Assembly (NCBI RefSeq): GCF_000485595.1
Contig: NW_014577112.1
Location: 300,853 to 364,852 of the forward strand
Length of the DNA stretch: 64,000 nucleotides
Source of the DNA: Priapulus caudatus
Lineage: Eukaryota > Priapulida > Priapulimorpha > Priapulimorphida > Priapulidae
Reading direction: 5' to 3'
A model generated the notes under the pieces. The model was not told the origin of the DNA, searched no databases, and was given only the letters and a program-made list of their open reading frames with translations. The translations under genes and the position numbers were made by a program. Shown in pieces: positions 12,545-24,900 of this stretch; the first letter of the stretch is position 1, and each line of letters starts with the position of its first letter.

Positions 12545-12744
12545 GCGAGTCAGTATATATATATATAGAGAGATGTGTGTGTGTGTCTGTAAGAAAGAAA
12601 TAGGAGGAGAGAGAGTGAGAAATAGAGTGGTAGAAAGAGAGAGAGAGAAAAAAAGTTAAAGAGAGAAAGAGATAGAGAGAGCGGGAAGAGAAGAGAGCGA
12701 GAGACAGTCAAGAAAGACAGAGGAGGACAGACAAGGGCAAGATC
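12545..12744. repeat. GT then GA-rich low-complexity tract
   Basis: The tract matches 21610-21835, where it lies immediately upstream of SLC17 E1. The gap at 12745 therefore truncates the place where E1 of copy B would be. Confidence 0.7.
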
Positions 12745-12769
12745 NNNNNNNNNNNNNNNNNNNNNNNNN
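12745..12769. other. assembly gap (25 N)
   Basis: A run of 25 N. Sequence on its right is unrelated to the continuation seen at 21835, so the join is doubtful. Confidence 0.98.
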
Positions 12770-13610
12770 AACTCGAGTTACCCTAATGTTTTTCGTGGAC
12801 ACCCATATGTACTTCGAGTTATCACGTGTCCATTTGTACTTCATATAAAAAATAGGTTTTTAGCCCTTGTAGTTATGGTAAAATTTCATTGACGAAATAA
12901 CTAATGCTAAGATACCAAAAAACAGCCCCCAAATATATTCGCCGTCTCCAGTCGGGGGCAAATGTAACACGTGTTACAATTGGCTTTGCATGTATAAAAA
13001 AGTATGTGTTTTTAAAAAATGTGGTTTTGTTTATAAAGGCAAAAAAAGTAGCCTATCTATAAGCTCAGACATGCGAAACTACATACTTGATGAATTAATG
13101 GGTCTGTAAATATGCTCTTTTGTTCACCAAGGCAATAAGTAGCCCCAGTTATATATTGTTTATTCATATTAAATGGAGTCAATACGCATTTGTCATAGTT
13201 TTTTTTATTAAAAAAATTATTATTATTGTGGTTTCTATAAATTGCTAGTTTAAATTGTTGAAAAATCTGTCCAACGTGCACCTTAATAAAAAATATAAAA
13301 AATCGTTTCTGAGATATGATTTTTGGTAAAATTGTATGATTTACAATTGCCCCATTGTGTGATTAAATTGCCCGTGTTTGTGTTTTGCATTGTAAACACT
13401 TGACTTCCAGTTTGAAATGATAATGCTCAAATATACTTGTTTTTACTTAAACCCAAAAACTATGTCATAATTTCGAAGCAAAGATAATGCCCATCTTTAG
13501 ATTTCATATACCTGAGTAAGTATTTAAACTATGATTAAAGTTGTTATGTCAGATTTGAAAAAAGTGGGTTACAATTGTCCCGGTCTTCCCGCTACCCACT
13601 GCCGTACGCA
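12770..13610. other. AT-rich sequence, nothing recognised
   Basis: No exon of SLC17 or another family was found. It does not match the E1-E3 region of copy C and ends where similarity to 24420-24700 begins. Confidence 0.5.
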
Positions 13611-14011
13611 CGTGCCGTTTTCCATGACAGATAGGATTCGTTGTATAAATATCGATATAGTGTAAGAGCCGTAGTTAATTTACATAGGGAGTGAACATAA
13701 ATAAAAATCCGGTTTTATTCCACTGCCTAATTATAAAATAATTATAAAATACTAATTATTTATTATGAATATGTATACTATTTTTATTCACTCCTAATTA
13801 TAATAATAATTTTTTTAAAAAAATACATAATATTATTATGATATGTATATTTTTATTCACTCCTAATTATAAATAATATAAGTACATAATTATTTATTAT
13901 GATATGAGTAACCTATGAATCCAATAAACGAACATTGTGAAAATAACTAGCCTGTAAATTAAGACGCATGGTGTTTAGGCCTGACAATGCGGTCCGTTTC
14001 TGTTGCGCTAG

Positions 14012-15020
14012 GGTGCCGTGTTCCCAGCCATGCACACAATTTGGTCGCATTGGGCAACGCAACGCTAGTAGAAGGAGTAAACTTGTGGGCTTCACTTATG
14101 CCGGTGAGTCTCTGATGGTGCCTTATCACAATACCTATACAATTTGCGCGACTTGTTTAGGACTGCCACGATGGTAGTATTTCTGATAAAAGTGTATAAT
14201 ATTGGTGGTGGTGGTGATGTTGTTGTTGATGTGGCGGTGGTGGCGGTGGTGGTGATGAATGTCGTGGTGGTGTAGTGGCGGTGTGTTGAGCGCGGTTGAG
14301 TTGATGCGGTGGTGCGTGGCGGTGAGATGATGTCGGTGTAGTAGCCGGTGTGCGGTGCGTGTATGATGTCGTGTAGTAGCGGGCGGGTGGTGGCGGTGGC
14401 TGGCGGTGATGATCGTCGTGTGGTGTAGTGGCGGTGGTGTGTATGGCGGTGGTGCGGCGGTGGCGGTGATGATGTCGCGTAGTGGCGTGGTGGCAGTGGT
14501 GGTGATGATGTCGATGTAGTGGCGGTGGTGGCAGTGGGTGGTGATGATGTCGTGTAGTGCGGTGGTGCAGTCGGTGGTGATGAATGTCGATGTCCGTGGT
14601 CGGTGGTGGCAGTGGTGTTGATGATGTCGGCGTAGTTGGTGTGTGTTGATGCGGCGGCTGTGAACGCTCATGTTTAATAAGGTTGCTAGGCGCTCTGCTA
14701 CCAGTTGCCAGATTGTAATTTCATGCAACCTGCGCTTGCTGCATACTGTGTGCACGGCTTTTGACGGAGGCTGCCGTCAGTGCTTCTACGTACTTGGTAG
14801 ATGTCCATAGCAACTATTAGTAGCCATTGTATTACAAATTCCGTTTTTACAAGAGTTTCCTGTAAGTTTTGTTTTGATGCATTGGAACTGTAAAAATAGC
14901 TGGCTATCCTCGTAAAATTCGCAATGGCGCTCGCCCTGGACGATTATATGTGTCGCGGCGCTCTTCTCTCTCTCTCTCTCTCACCCCTCTCTCTGTCTCA
15001 TCCGTCTCGTCTCTCTCTTT

Positions 15021-15061
<41 letters not shown>

Positions 15062-15111
15062 CGTCTCGTCCGTCCCCCTGCTCTCTCTGGCTCTCTCTCT
15101 CTCGTTCTCTC

Positions 15112-15176
<65 letters not shown>

Positions 15177-16761
15177 TCTCTCTCTCTCTCTCTCTCTTTC
15201 TCTTTCTCGCGTTCTTTCTCTCTGTTGCTCTCTCTCTCTCTTTCTTCTTCTTCTTCTTCTTCTTCTTCTTCTTCTCTCTCTCTCTCTCTCTCACTCACTC
15301 TCTCTCTCGCTCTCTCTCACTCTTTTTTCCCTTTTTTCACCTTCCCCTTTTTGTGTCTCGCTCTCTATGAATTAATTAATCAATTAATTATTTTATAACA
15401 ACCATATGGTTACAGTTATGAACACTGCAACAACTTGACTGCTTAATTATTACTGATAACTGATCGTAGTGTGATGATTGTTGTGCAGGGCTTTTTGGTG
15501 TGGTCTGGTGTGTAGTTTGGCTGCTCGTCGCAGCGGACACGCCTCACTCTAGTCGCTGGATCACCCACGATGAACGCCACTACATAGAACACAGCTTGGC
15601 CGGCCAGATGTCGTACGAAATCAAGGTAATAAAGAGCGATTGAGGAATATGCGATGAAATAACCGAGTTCGAGAATGACGATATAACTCCGATTTCGATC
15701 ATATAATAAGTACGCGATTGCGACTGCGAGTTTAAAACGTACCACGCGCAGTAGTAAGCAGAATTGTCAATATAAGATCTGTGTTAATTAAAGGATCGAA
15801 GCACTCCTTGGCTAACGATATGGACGTCAAAGAGAGTGTGGGCCATCGTTGTTGCTCACACCTGTGCGAACTGGGGCACCTACACATTGCTCACCAACAT
15901 CCCCACCTTCATGAAGGAAGTGCTCAAGTTTAACATCAAAGCCGTGAGTGTACTCGTAACTGTGTCCAAAATAGAACTCATACAATGTGTCGAGAATGGG
16001 CATGAAAATCGTTCCGTTGAATGTGGGATTGTTTAGTTGGGTTTTCTTGTTCGCAGAATGGCGCTTTCTCGGCCATCCCTTATATTGGTTTCTGGGTGGG
16101 AATCAACGCTGCTGGCTTTGGTGCGGACGCGTTGAGAGCGCGAGGCTGGAGCACAACAATTGTGCGAAAGCTATTCCATTCATCGTGTGAGTATGCAAAA
16201 CGCACAGCTTATTGGTCATCTGTAATCGGGACTTGATTATCGTCACAAAATGTTCAGAATTGTGGACCGATTAGTTGCCTTGACGTTAGAGAAATAGGTG
16301 CAACTGTTATAGACCTTTGCACACCTAATACCAACAAATTAGCAATCTTATATAAGTATTATTAGTAAACAAAGTATACAAAGTATTACTATAATAACAA
16401 TAACAACAACAGAAGATTATTACAAAACATTCGTTTAACCATTCGTGAATAATAAAGAGCCAGCATACTGTATACGCCATATTTTTCGCGTACAGATATT
16501 TTCGCTAATTCAGAATTCGCGAGTGGTTAATTTCGCGGTCGGTGAATTATGAATTATTCGGTATTATTCAGTATGAATTATTCGCGGGGACGCGTTCGCG
16601 AAATTCGCGAAAATTAAACCAAATATACCGAAATATACAGCTTATACAGTAACTTAGAGTAAAAATGTCTATATTAGGTACTAGCAGGACACCCGGCGTT
16701 GCCCGGGAAATAAAGCGCTCAGTTGGTGACCACTTGGTTGAAAGAGAAATACCCAAAAATA

Positions 16762-16799
<38 letters not shown>

Positions 16800-18337
16800 G
16801 CTAGCTAGCTAGCTAGTATATAGAGTGGCCGATATTGATTTGAATCGAGAACAGACGAACAGAGAAACTTTCACAAATATGTATTAGATATGTACCCCTA
16901 CACGTTTAACCCTACACGTTGCTAAGTTACGGCTACTGTCATCTAATCAAAATGTGTACCACAATATTTTATTTTACTTTTCGTCAGCTATGGTCTTGGC
17001 AAGTATATTCCCTGATAGTGACCGTCTACCTGATTGTACGCGGCCGTATTTGGCTGTGGCGATTCTCACCGTGGCTGTCACATTTTCTGCTCTTCAGTAT
17101 GGAGGTAAGTACACCTAAAACACAGTTCTACTATTTCCGAAGAGCTGTGTTATTAGGAAATGAAAGAAGAATGAAAGATTAGAGGACTACGAATAACAAA
17201 AAACGAGGAAAAACAATAAGAAAAAAAAACGAAGTAATGGTGGTATAGATGAAGTGGCAGTGGGGATGATTAGTAGCGTGAAGGATTATGTAGAAAAGCG
17301 TACTATGTAAGAACAACGAAATGGTAATGTATGCTGTTCTATTCTTATTCTTTTACATTTGTAGCATTGTTGCTTTATCTTCACAGGCTTCATTGTCAAT
17401 CATGTTGACATTGCCCCCAAGTACGCCGGAGTGTTGTTTGCATCTCGAACACGTTCGTACACTTTCTGAATCTTTGCTCCATACGTGGTCGGTCAAATCA
17501 CCACAGATGTAAGTTCCCTGAACATTGGTAACACGCGTGTTAGATCTACAACCTAAAGTAGGGCTTATTGTTACGCGTAAAACTATATGGCGCATTTTAA
17601 TCACGTTTGTATAACTAAAAATCTACTTTTTATTGCCACTGTTTTTTGATTCTTATCTTAATCAGTTTGCAATGTTTTATTGTACATATATTGTCTATTG
17701 TTATGTCTTATGTCTTTGTAATATTTACACAATATGTTTTAGTATTAACCCGGTAGTTAAATAGAACTTGGTCTGAAATATACAGACTGCAGTTGCTCAT
17801 TAGAGAACATGCAATGACTCGCATACGATAAGCCTCCGTCAGTTTCTCTCCGCGTTTGTTGCAAAATCCACTAGCCTATGTCATCCTCCACAGGGAACAC
17901 AGCAACAGTGGCAGACGGTGTTCTACATCACTGCCGCCATCATGGTAGGCGGCGCCATCTTCTACTTCATATTTGGCACAGGAGAGCTGCAAAGTTGGGC
18001 CACAGAGCTCGATGAAGCCGAGTCAATAGCTGACCTCGTCGACGAAGATAAGGCGAGATAGAACTCTTCACATTTTGGTTTTTAGTTGAGCACATACATG
18101 TGCGTGCTTGCCCACGTGTGTACTCGTTCGCATATAAGCAAGAGCACGTAAACTCTAGCTTTACGTAACAGTATGGGCGCTATAATAGTATATATTGAGA
18201 ATTATATCTAGAGGACAGCTTGAAACGTATGGTTGATGATCTCTTAAACAGCTACTTTACCTACTTGTAGTGGAACACAAAGAGATGACAAGGACAGCGA
18301 GCCTGCTGCTGAAAACACCGTTTCAACTAAGATGTAG
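14012..18337 (+). CDS. SLC17A5-like: SLC17 (sialin-like) transporter, copy B, lacks first three exons, frame-damaged
   Basis: Exons are about 14012-14103 (E4, GAVFPAMHTIWSHWA), 14705-14796 (E5), 15489-15625 (E6, [20 protein letters not shown]), 15794-15943 (E7), 16057-16186 (E8), 16988-17104 (E9), 17387-17508 (E10), 17894-18052 (E11) and 18270-18337 (E12). E6-E8 are clean and nearly identical to copy A. E4, E5, E9, E10 and E12 carry single-base gains or losses. E9 has one inserted and one lost base that compensate; E10 is 122 rather than 125 bases, with three separate one-base losses. Exons and introns from E9 onward resemble copy 2 rather than copy A, so copy B looks like a hybrid of the two. 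The damage fits sequence error better than pseudogene decay because introns show the same indels. E1-E3 would be expected near the 25-base gap at 12745, after which the sequence differs. Confidence 0.82.
14195..14660. repeat. GGT/GAT-rich minisatellite, copy B
   Basis: Same array as at the window start, between E4 and E5, with extra one-base gains and losses. The 206-codon minus-strand frame through it, rich in His, Thr and Pro, is compositional and not a gene. Confidence 0.85.
14961..15360. repeat. CT/CTT microsatellite, copy B
   Basis: Long interrupted (CT)n with an internal (CTT)n run, in the intron between E5 and E6. It creates long spurious Ser/Leu and Arg/Glu frames on both strands. 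Confidence 0.9.
16680..16886. mobile_element. short element present in copy B and absent from copy A
   Basis: About 200 bases interrupt otherwise aligned intron 8 sequence of copies A and B, between ATTAGGTA and TATGTACCCC. It contains GGACACCCGGCGTTGCCCGG and a tail of (ATCT)n then (AGCT)n. The CCCGGCGTTGCCCGGG core is GC-rich and palindromic. Flanks ATTAGGTA and TATTAGATA may be an imperfect target duplication. Confidence 0.65.
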
Positions 18338-19330
18338 CCAATGACGTTTTCACAGTATATATGCTCTCGTCAAACTCGCGTGTTATCAACGTTAAAACAT
18401 ATCTAGATTGGAACATAACATCATAATTTTTTTCCATACTCGTAGACGGGCAGAGACGAGAATATTGTCATCGCCCTACATCGTGCGAATAAATGCCAAC
18501 ACAGGCATCTGACACGTTTACATGAGTTTGTAGAATGATATCATATGCATGCATCTGTTCGGTGTATCCGTCGTAATGCGTTGTAAACATGTAAAACTAA
18601 AGTGTAGAGCTAAGTTTTGTTTCCGTGTTTGTTACTACCCTAAGAAAAGAAAGATAGAAACTATATGGTTCACAACCAGGCTATGAGGTTATAATAAAAA
18701 ACGCCATTCTCGGTGCAAGTGTGGTGGTAAAGATAAATAGACTCAAAGCAAAACTGGCTAATGCCGTTTTGGCGCGCACGTGGTCTGAGCAACACGGGAT
18801 GGCGTGATGTAGCCTCCATAGCATTCCTTGCCCCTCCAAGATTCGTATATAGACTCTAAAAATATGGCTGCATTAGTATGGGGGCGGGGTGAGCGTTTTT
18901 GTTTGATTGTTGCATTCTTGACAATTGGCAATCGGCGATTCCTGCGGTTATGTTATATATGCAAACTAAATGCCTTTAGTTTATAAATATGTTATTATGT
19001 GTTGGTTCAGCGACCAGCAAATGTGCTGGTGTTAATATTCTTGTATTACGGAAGTAAGGTGATACCTATAAAAGACGGACTGGTCAGTAATATTCGAGGG
19101 CAGTGGCAGTCTGACTGAATAAATAATGTAGAAAATGTTTCATAAAAGTCAGAAAATAAAGCTGTTTACTCGTGTTCTATGGTTTTTATGTTTGGTGACA
19201 AAGAATCGAATATTCATAGACAATGGTGAAAGCAGCCGTTTGTTCAGTCGTTTGCGATATCGATGTGCTGCGCTTTTAATCATTTTATGTAAAAAGGCGC
19301 AATATAAATAAAAATAATAATAATAATAAT
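18338..19330. repeat. SLC17 3' flank of copy B, repeated at 10564 and 30071
   Basis: Sequence after copy B matches the 3' flanks of copies 2 and C for about 1 kb, including GGCAGTCTGACTGAA, with small indels. It contains no coding exon. Confidence 0.7.
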
Positions 19331-19574
19331 AAATGTATAACAGTCATAGACAGAATTCGGGAAGATTTGCCAATGTAGCAGGCGGCCAGATATGCGTGCT
19401 GGGCATACGCTCTCCCAGCTGGATCGCGGGCTATCATGATCGCGACTTTCCTTATTGTTATCTTCCCCAGAACGAAGTTCGTGGGGATACTATGTGTTTG
19501 CATCGTTCGCGCCGACCGCCGCCGCCGCCGCCGCAGAGATTTCTTGTGAACGCTCTACCGGCTGCAGTTCTTCT

Positions 19575-20088
19575 CGGATCATCTTCAAATTTCGCATGAA
19601 GGTGCGTTACCGTAAAGCGAATACGGCTATCGTTTTTGGTGTGGGCGGAGTCATCGTTGTCATGGTAACAACATTTTTTGTCCGAAATATCTAGAACCTG
19701 TAACTTCTGCACTTTTTAACCCGCATTGTCATGAAATTTATATTTAAATTATATTTAAATTTAAATTTAAAAATTTAAAAATAAAAAATTTTAATTTAAT
19801 ATTTGTATTAAAAAATTTGTATTTAAATTTATATTTAAATTTATGATTGTCATCAAATATATATATCTATATACATATATGTATATAAATATATAGGACA
19901 TGTTATATCGGCCCTGAGTGTGCCAAATTCCATGACAATCGTGATAAAACAGCACAAGTTACAGTTCTACCAATTTTCCACAAAAATGTTGTTACCATGG
20001 CAACGATAACTCCGCCCACACCAAAAACTATTGCGCGTCTTCGCTTTACCATAACACGCACCTTCATACCAAATTTGAAGATGATCCG
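19575..20088. mobile_element. long inverted-repeat element with arms over 100 bp
   Basis: The left arm (19575 to about 19690) reads CGGATCATCTTCAAATTT and includes TTTTTGGTGTGGGCGGAGT. The right arm (about 19970-20088) is its imperfect reverse complement, ending AAATTTGAAGATGATCCG. The centre is AT-rich TATTTAAATT repeats. No transposase frame is present, so it would be non-autonomous. The equivalent clean block at 5721 contains only the outer right-hand word. Confidence 0.75.
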
Positions 20089-21620
20089 AGATCGGGTAAA
20101 AACTGCCCACCAGGTCAGGTCACTGCGACTTTTATTTCACCTTTACCTTGAGCCTTGATCCATATTCATATATAATCTCGGCCCCTAATTGACCTAGTGT
20201 GACAAACTTGGTCTTCACTTACACATCTTGGGGAGAAGGTGGCAAGCCGTACCAAAACCAGGTCACTGCGACCTTTATTTTGACCTTTACCTTGACCTTG
20301 ATCATATTTCCTTTTCGCTCTCTAACTCAGCCCCTAATTGACCTCAGCGCGCACCAAACCTTGCGGTATGCTTAGCACATCATTGGGAGAAGGTTCTGTC
20401 CCGCTACGCAAAACCACCACTGCCCTTGAACCTTACGATTTAAGACATTTCACCGTCGACTATCATTGTCCTCTTCGCCTTGCTAGGGTAACCAGATTCC
20501 AGTGTTATACTTGCACATCTTGAGGGCACACCGCTGTCTAGGCAAACTTGTGGTCTTTGCGACCTTAGTGTATAAACTTTACCTGCCCTTCTATTCGTCC
20601 TTACATATCCATATTTATACTACGATCACGGGAATACAGTGTAGTTGGCCGACGAACTGCGCTCGTTTCTAGTTTTTCTTAAATCTCTATCTTGAACTTT
20701 ATTTTTATCATATATTGTTGTAATGGGGTTCGCAGGTCAGCTTATTGCCGGCAAATATATCTGCCGAATTTATATATAAATTGTCGATCTCACAATAATG
20801 GGCCACACGCTCGTTCGTTGTACCTTTCGACGAAAAAGCGCATGTATTTATACCTCGTCATTCTTCACTGTCGAATGTCCGGCGATATGCAGGCTCGAGG
20901 ATGTGTAAATATATAGGCTCGCAGGTCCTAAAGGTGCTCATCACGCTGCATGCACGAAGCGCGCTGTCGGTGAAGGTGTGGAGCGAAGGTAATGCTTGCA
21001 ATATATACACTGTTGTTCGACGGGAGGGAGCGTGATTCTTTTTGCAATTGTACCAAACGTTGGGTGAAGCATCGTCGTCTTCTCTCGAAAACAAATCACG
21101 GAAACATCCTCCGTGGTGTTTGTGTATATCATGCAGCAGTTGGAGTTAGATTGTTCCATGCACGCGTTCCTGCCATTTCTGCTGCTACTCCTGCCACAAA
21201 TACGGGAGGTCACTATCGTGTGAGCTCGAACGTGTGGTCGCGAACGACGGCAACTATCCGGTAAAGCGAAGCCAGAAACAATCGAAGGCAAACATTTTAA
21301 CGAGTGGTTAGTTGAATTATCGAGACTGTGAGCTTCACGTATACATCGAAAACGTACATGCGCGCAGTGGCGGCATTAAATCCAGCATGATAGAGAAGAA
21401 TAGACAGACATAACGCAGAAACCGTTGTGCTTTGGCTGTAGTTAGCCCTTTTGCGCATACGGGTCCTCGTGGCAGGCGAACTGTGTGCAACTCCTACTAG
21501 ATACTTTTTACTGTTATCGCCAGAGCACATAGTACGTAGGGAAGCGCACCGCTCGGCGCGCGGCTGTCTCTCTATTTCAGTGAAGGTGCAAGCGAAAGAC
21601 TCAACGCGTACAAGAGGTGC
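20089..21620. repeat. error-rich copy of 5721-7060 (repeat block and SLC17 5' flank)
   Basis: It aligns along its length with 5735-7060 but with frequent one-base insertions, several per 50 bases in places. It leads into SLC17 E1 of copy C. Confidence 0.75.
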
Positions 21621-21938
21621 ATAGGCGGCCAGTATATATATTATAATATAGAGAGTGGTGTGTGTGTGTCTTAAGAGAGAAGAGGGCAGAGCATGAGTGA
21701 AGAAATTAGAGTGGTAGAAGAGAGCAGAGAGAGAGAGAGAGAGAGAGAGAAAGTTAAAGAGAGAAAGAGATAGAGAGAGCGGGAGAGAGAGAGAGACAGT
21801 CAGAAAGACAGAGAGGCAGACAGAGGCAAGACGCGCGAGTGACGGAAGACGTAGCGCACAGCCGGGACAGATTGCTGATTATATACGTACGGCGCTCGGA
21901 CGTGAGGACAAGAACGGGTCTGGATATAAACGGTGGAC

Positions 21939-24900
21939 ATGGAATCGTCATCTGCTCGCTCCTCACGAGGCAAGACGTCTGCGATCATACACAGTCCGCG
22001 CTCCGTCATAGACGCCGAGGGAAATGTCAGCTACTGTAAGTATATGCACTTACTTAGCTCTAGAACTATAACCCTTCTCTCTGTCACAGCCTGTCAGCCT
22101 GTGGCAGAGCGAAGGGCTATAGTTCTAGAGCTAACACTCACTGTGGTGGTGAACGGGAAGGTCAATACACTGCTCTGATTAATCACGATTACGGCGAAGG
22201 TCACAGTTAGAGTGAGGTTCGGGTTAGCTCTAGAACTATATAGCCCTTCGCTCTGCCATAGGCGACAGGTCTGTGGCAGAGCGATATTAAGCGCTATAGT
22301 TCTAGAGCTAGGTTCGGGTAAGCCCGACGAGGCTGTGCGACTGATTGTCTATACAAGGGTCTTCTAACCCTAGCAAGACCGTTTCTTGGAGCTAAGTTCG
22401 GGTATGGTCAGAACTATAGTTACCTAACCTCAACGCGTAATTCTAACCCAAGCCAAACAATAACCACTTAACCATGATCACAGATCTAGCTTGAACCCTT
22501 CTCTAGCTCCACCTTGACCATAACTATATATGACCTTGGCGCGTAATGAAAACCTTATGAGGGATGGGGATGTATAAAAGTATATGAGAGAAAGGAGAGA
22601 GCTTTATTGCAGTTACCGGGCGATGTGATAAAGATAGGCGACAAAAAGAACGCTTGCGTCACTTATTTTTCATATATGATTAGGAAGGCAGTTATTCTAT
22701 TCTATTCTAGTATATTGTAATATATTATATTATATTATATTGTAAGATATTATATTATATTTTATTGTAATATATTATATTTTATTTTATTATATTATAT
22801 TATATTATATTCCATATTCTATTCTAGTCTAGTCTATATACTAATCTATGATGTACTATACTCTTCCGTTGTATGCAGTTCTATTGTCAATTATACCGTG
22901 GATAATAGTGTGTAGGCCTACTCTCTGTGGCAAGATTTCCTTTGGTTTAAAAATATGCCCCGCGAATGGCCATGACGTCAATGGCGATCAACAGGAAGTT
23001 CGTGGAATAGAATTTTGACCCTGCTCACGAGGCCACGAACAGGCACTCGATGGCTGTGTGTGTGTGTGTGTGTGTGTGTGTCGTGTCGCGTGTGGCGGGT
23101 GACGTGCGCGTGCACGTGCGTGCGCGTGCGCGTGTGTGTCTGTGTATGTGTGTGTACGTGCGTCTGCGCGCTCACATGCACTCTCCATGCACCCTCCGAC
23201 CCGCGTAGAAGAGTAACGACACTATTATATATGTTTTTTGCCGCCAAAAGTATTCAACTGTTAAAACACACACAGTTACTTTGTTTCTAGCGTGTGCGGT
23301 TACGGGGCAACAAAAAAGAAATAGAAAACGCAAGCGTTGTTATAAGCAGAGAACGTTACATAACTCACTCAAATTAGAATAAATTGGCTATATATAAATT
23401 TTTATTAATAATGATATAGTAATAAAAAATCTAATTAGCAACAATATCTGTAAATAAATTTTAGAATATTTTTAATTAAATATTATTAACATATGGTATA
23501 AATAATAGTTTGATATCAGTATATCATTATAATAATAATAATAAATTGCTCATACATAAATATTTGAATAAGGAGTGAGGGGCAAATCGATAAATTGAGA
23601 TGAAGAGGAGAAAATAATTAAGGTACGATGTTGTCTCTCTTCTCTCACCTTCTCCTTAATGCCTGATTTTTTCCCAACTAATTCCATCTCTCTCTTTCTA
23701 ATATCTGTTATCTCTATATTCGCCCGCAGATCCTCTCTGGGGTTCTCAGCGCATGATCCTCGCAGTCATCGTTTTCTTCGGATTTGTCACCGCTGTATGC
23801 TCTGCGCATCAACCTCAGCGGTTGCTCTCGTCTGCATGGTGTAACTACACGGCCATCGACATGGCCTCACAAAATGGAATACGTCGGACTTCCATACGTC
23901 AGGCAGCTGACGTTGACAAGTGCGCAAGTGGAGGAACAGAAGACAAAGAGACTCGAGGTCATGCGCGTTCCACATGAACATTCCGTTTGTCCCGCTAATA
24001 TATGTATGTAGGTGTGTGGAGAGAAAGCGCTATGTAACCATAGGCGCACGCAGTGGTATGACGAAATCACATGACGATTTCCAGAATTTATATAGAGATA
24101 AGATTTGTCGATTGCGCTAATATATATTGGTAACATGCGTTTTCATCTCACCTAGGATGGGCCCGTTCCTGTGGGAACAAGCACACATAGGCTTTGGATT
24201 CTGGGTTCGTTCTTCTGGGGCTATACCTGGTGACGCCAGATTCCGGCGGCTGGATTCTTGAGCGCTAACGGAGGAAAGCGAAGTGTTCGGTTACGCCATG
24301 CTACTGAACGGCCATTGCGACGTTGCTCACAACCTCTCGTGGCCCGTAAGGCAATTGGAATGTGCTGGTATTCCTGCGCATCGTGCAAGGTCTGGGTGTA
24401 GGCTGCGGCCAATGTAGTCTGCCGTACGCATGCCGTTTCATGCGGACAGAATAGGACGTGTATAATTATCGATAATTAAGAGTTTAGTTTAATTACATAG
24501 GGAGTTGAAAATAAATAAAACCGTTTTATATCACATCCATAACTTATAATAATATAAAATACATAATTATTTATTATGATATGTAACTATTTTTATTCAC
24601 TCCTAATTATAATAATATAAAATACATAATTATTTATTATGATATGTAACTATGAATCATAAAGGAAATTGTGAATAATAATAGCACTGTAAAGACGCAT
24701 GTGTTAGGCCTACATATGGCGTCGTTCTGTTGCTAGGGTGCCGTGTTCGCCAGCCATGCACAACAATTTGGGTCGCGATTGGGCACCACCGGCTAGAGAG
24801 GAGTAAACTTGCTGGGCTTCACTTATTGCCGGTGAGCTCTCTGATGGTGCCTTATCACAATACCTTATACAATTTTGGGCGACTTGTTTTCAGGACTGGC

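Noticed and set aside
14924-15375. Long Ser/Leu and Arg/Glu frames on both strands
   Set aside because: Pure product of CT and CTT microsatellite sequence in an SLC17 intron.
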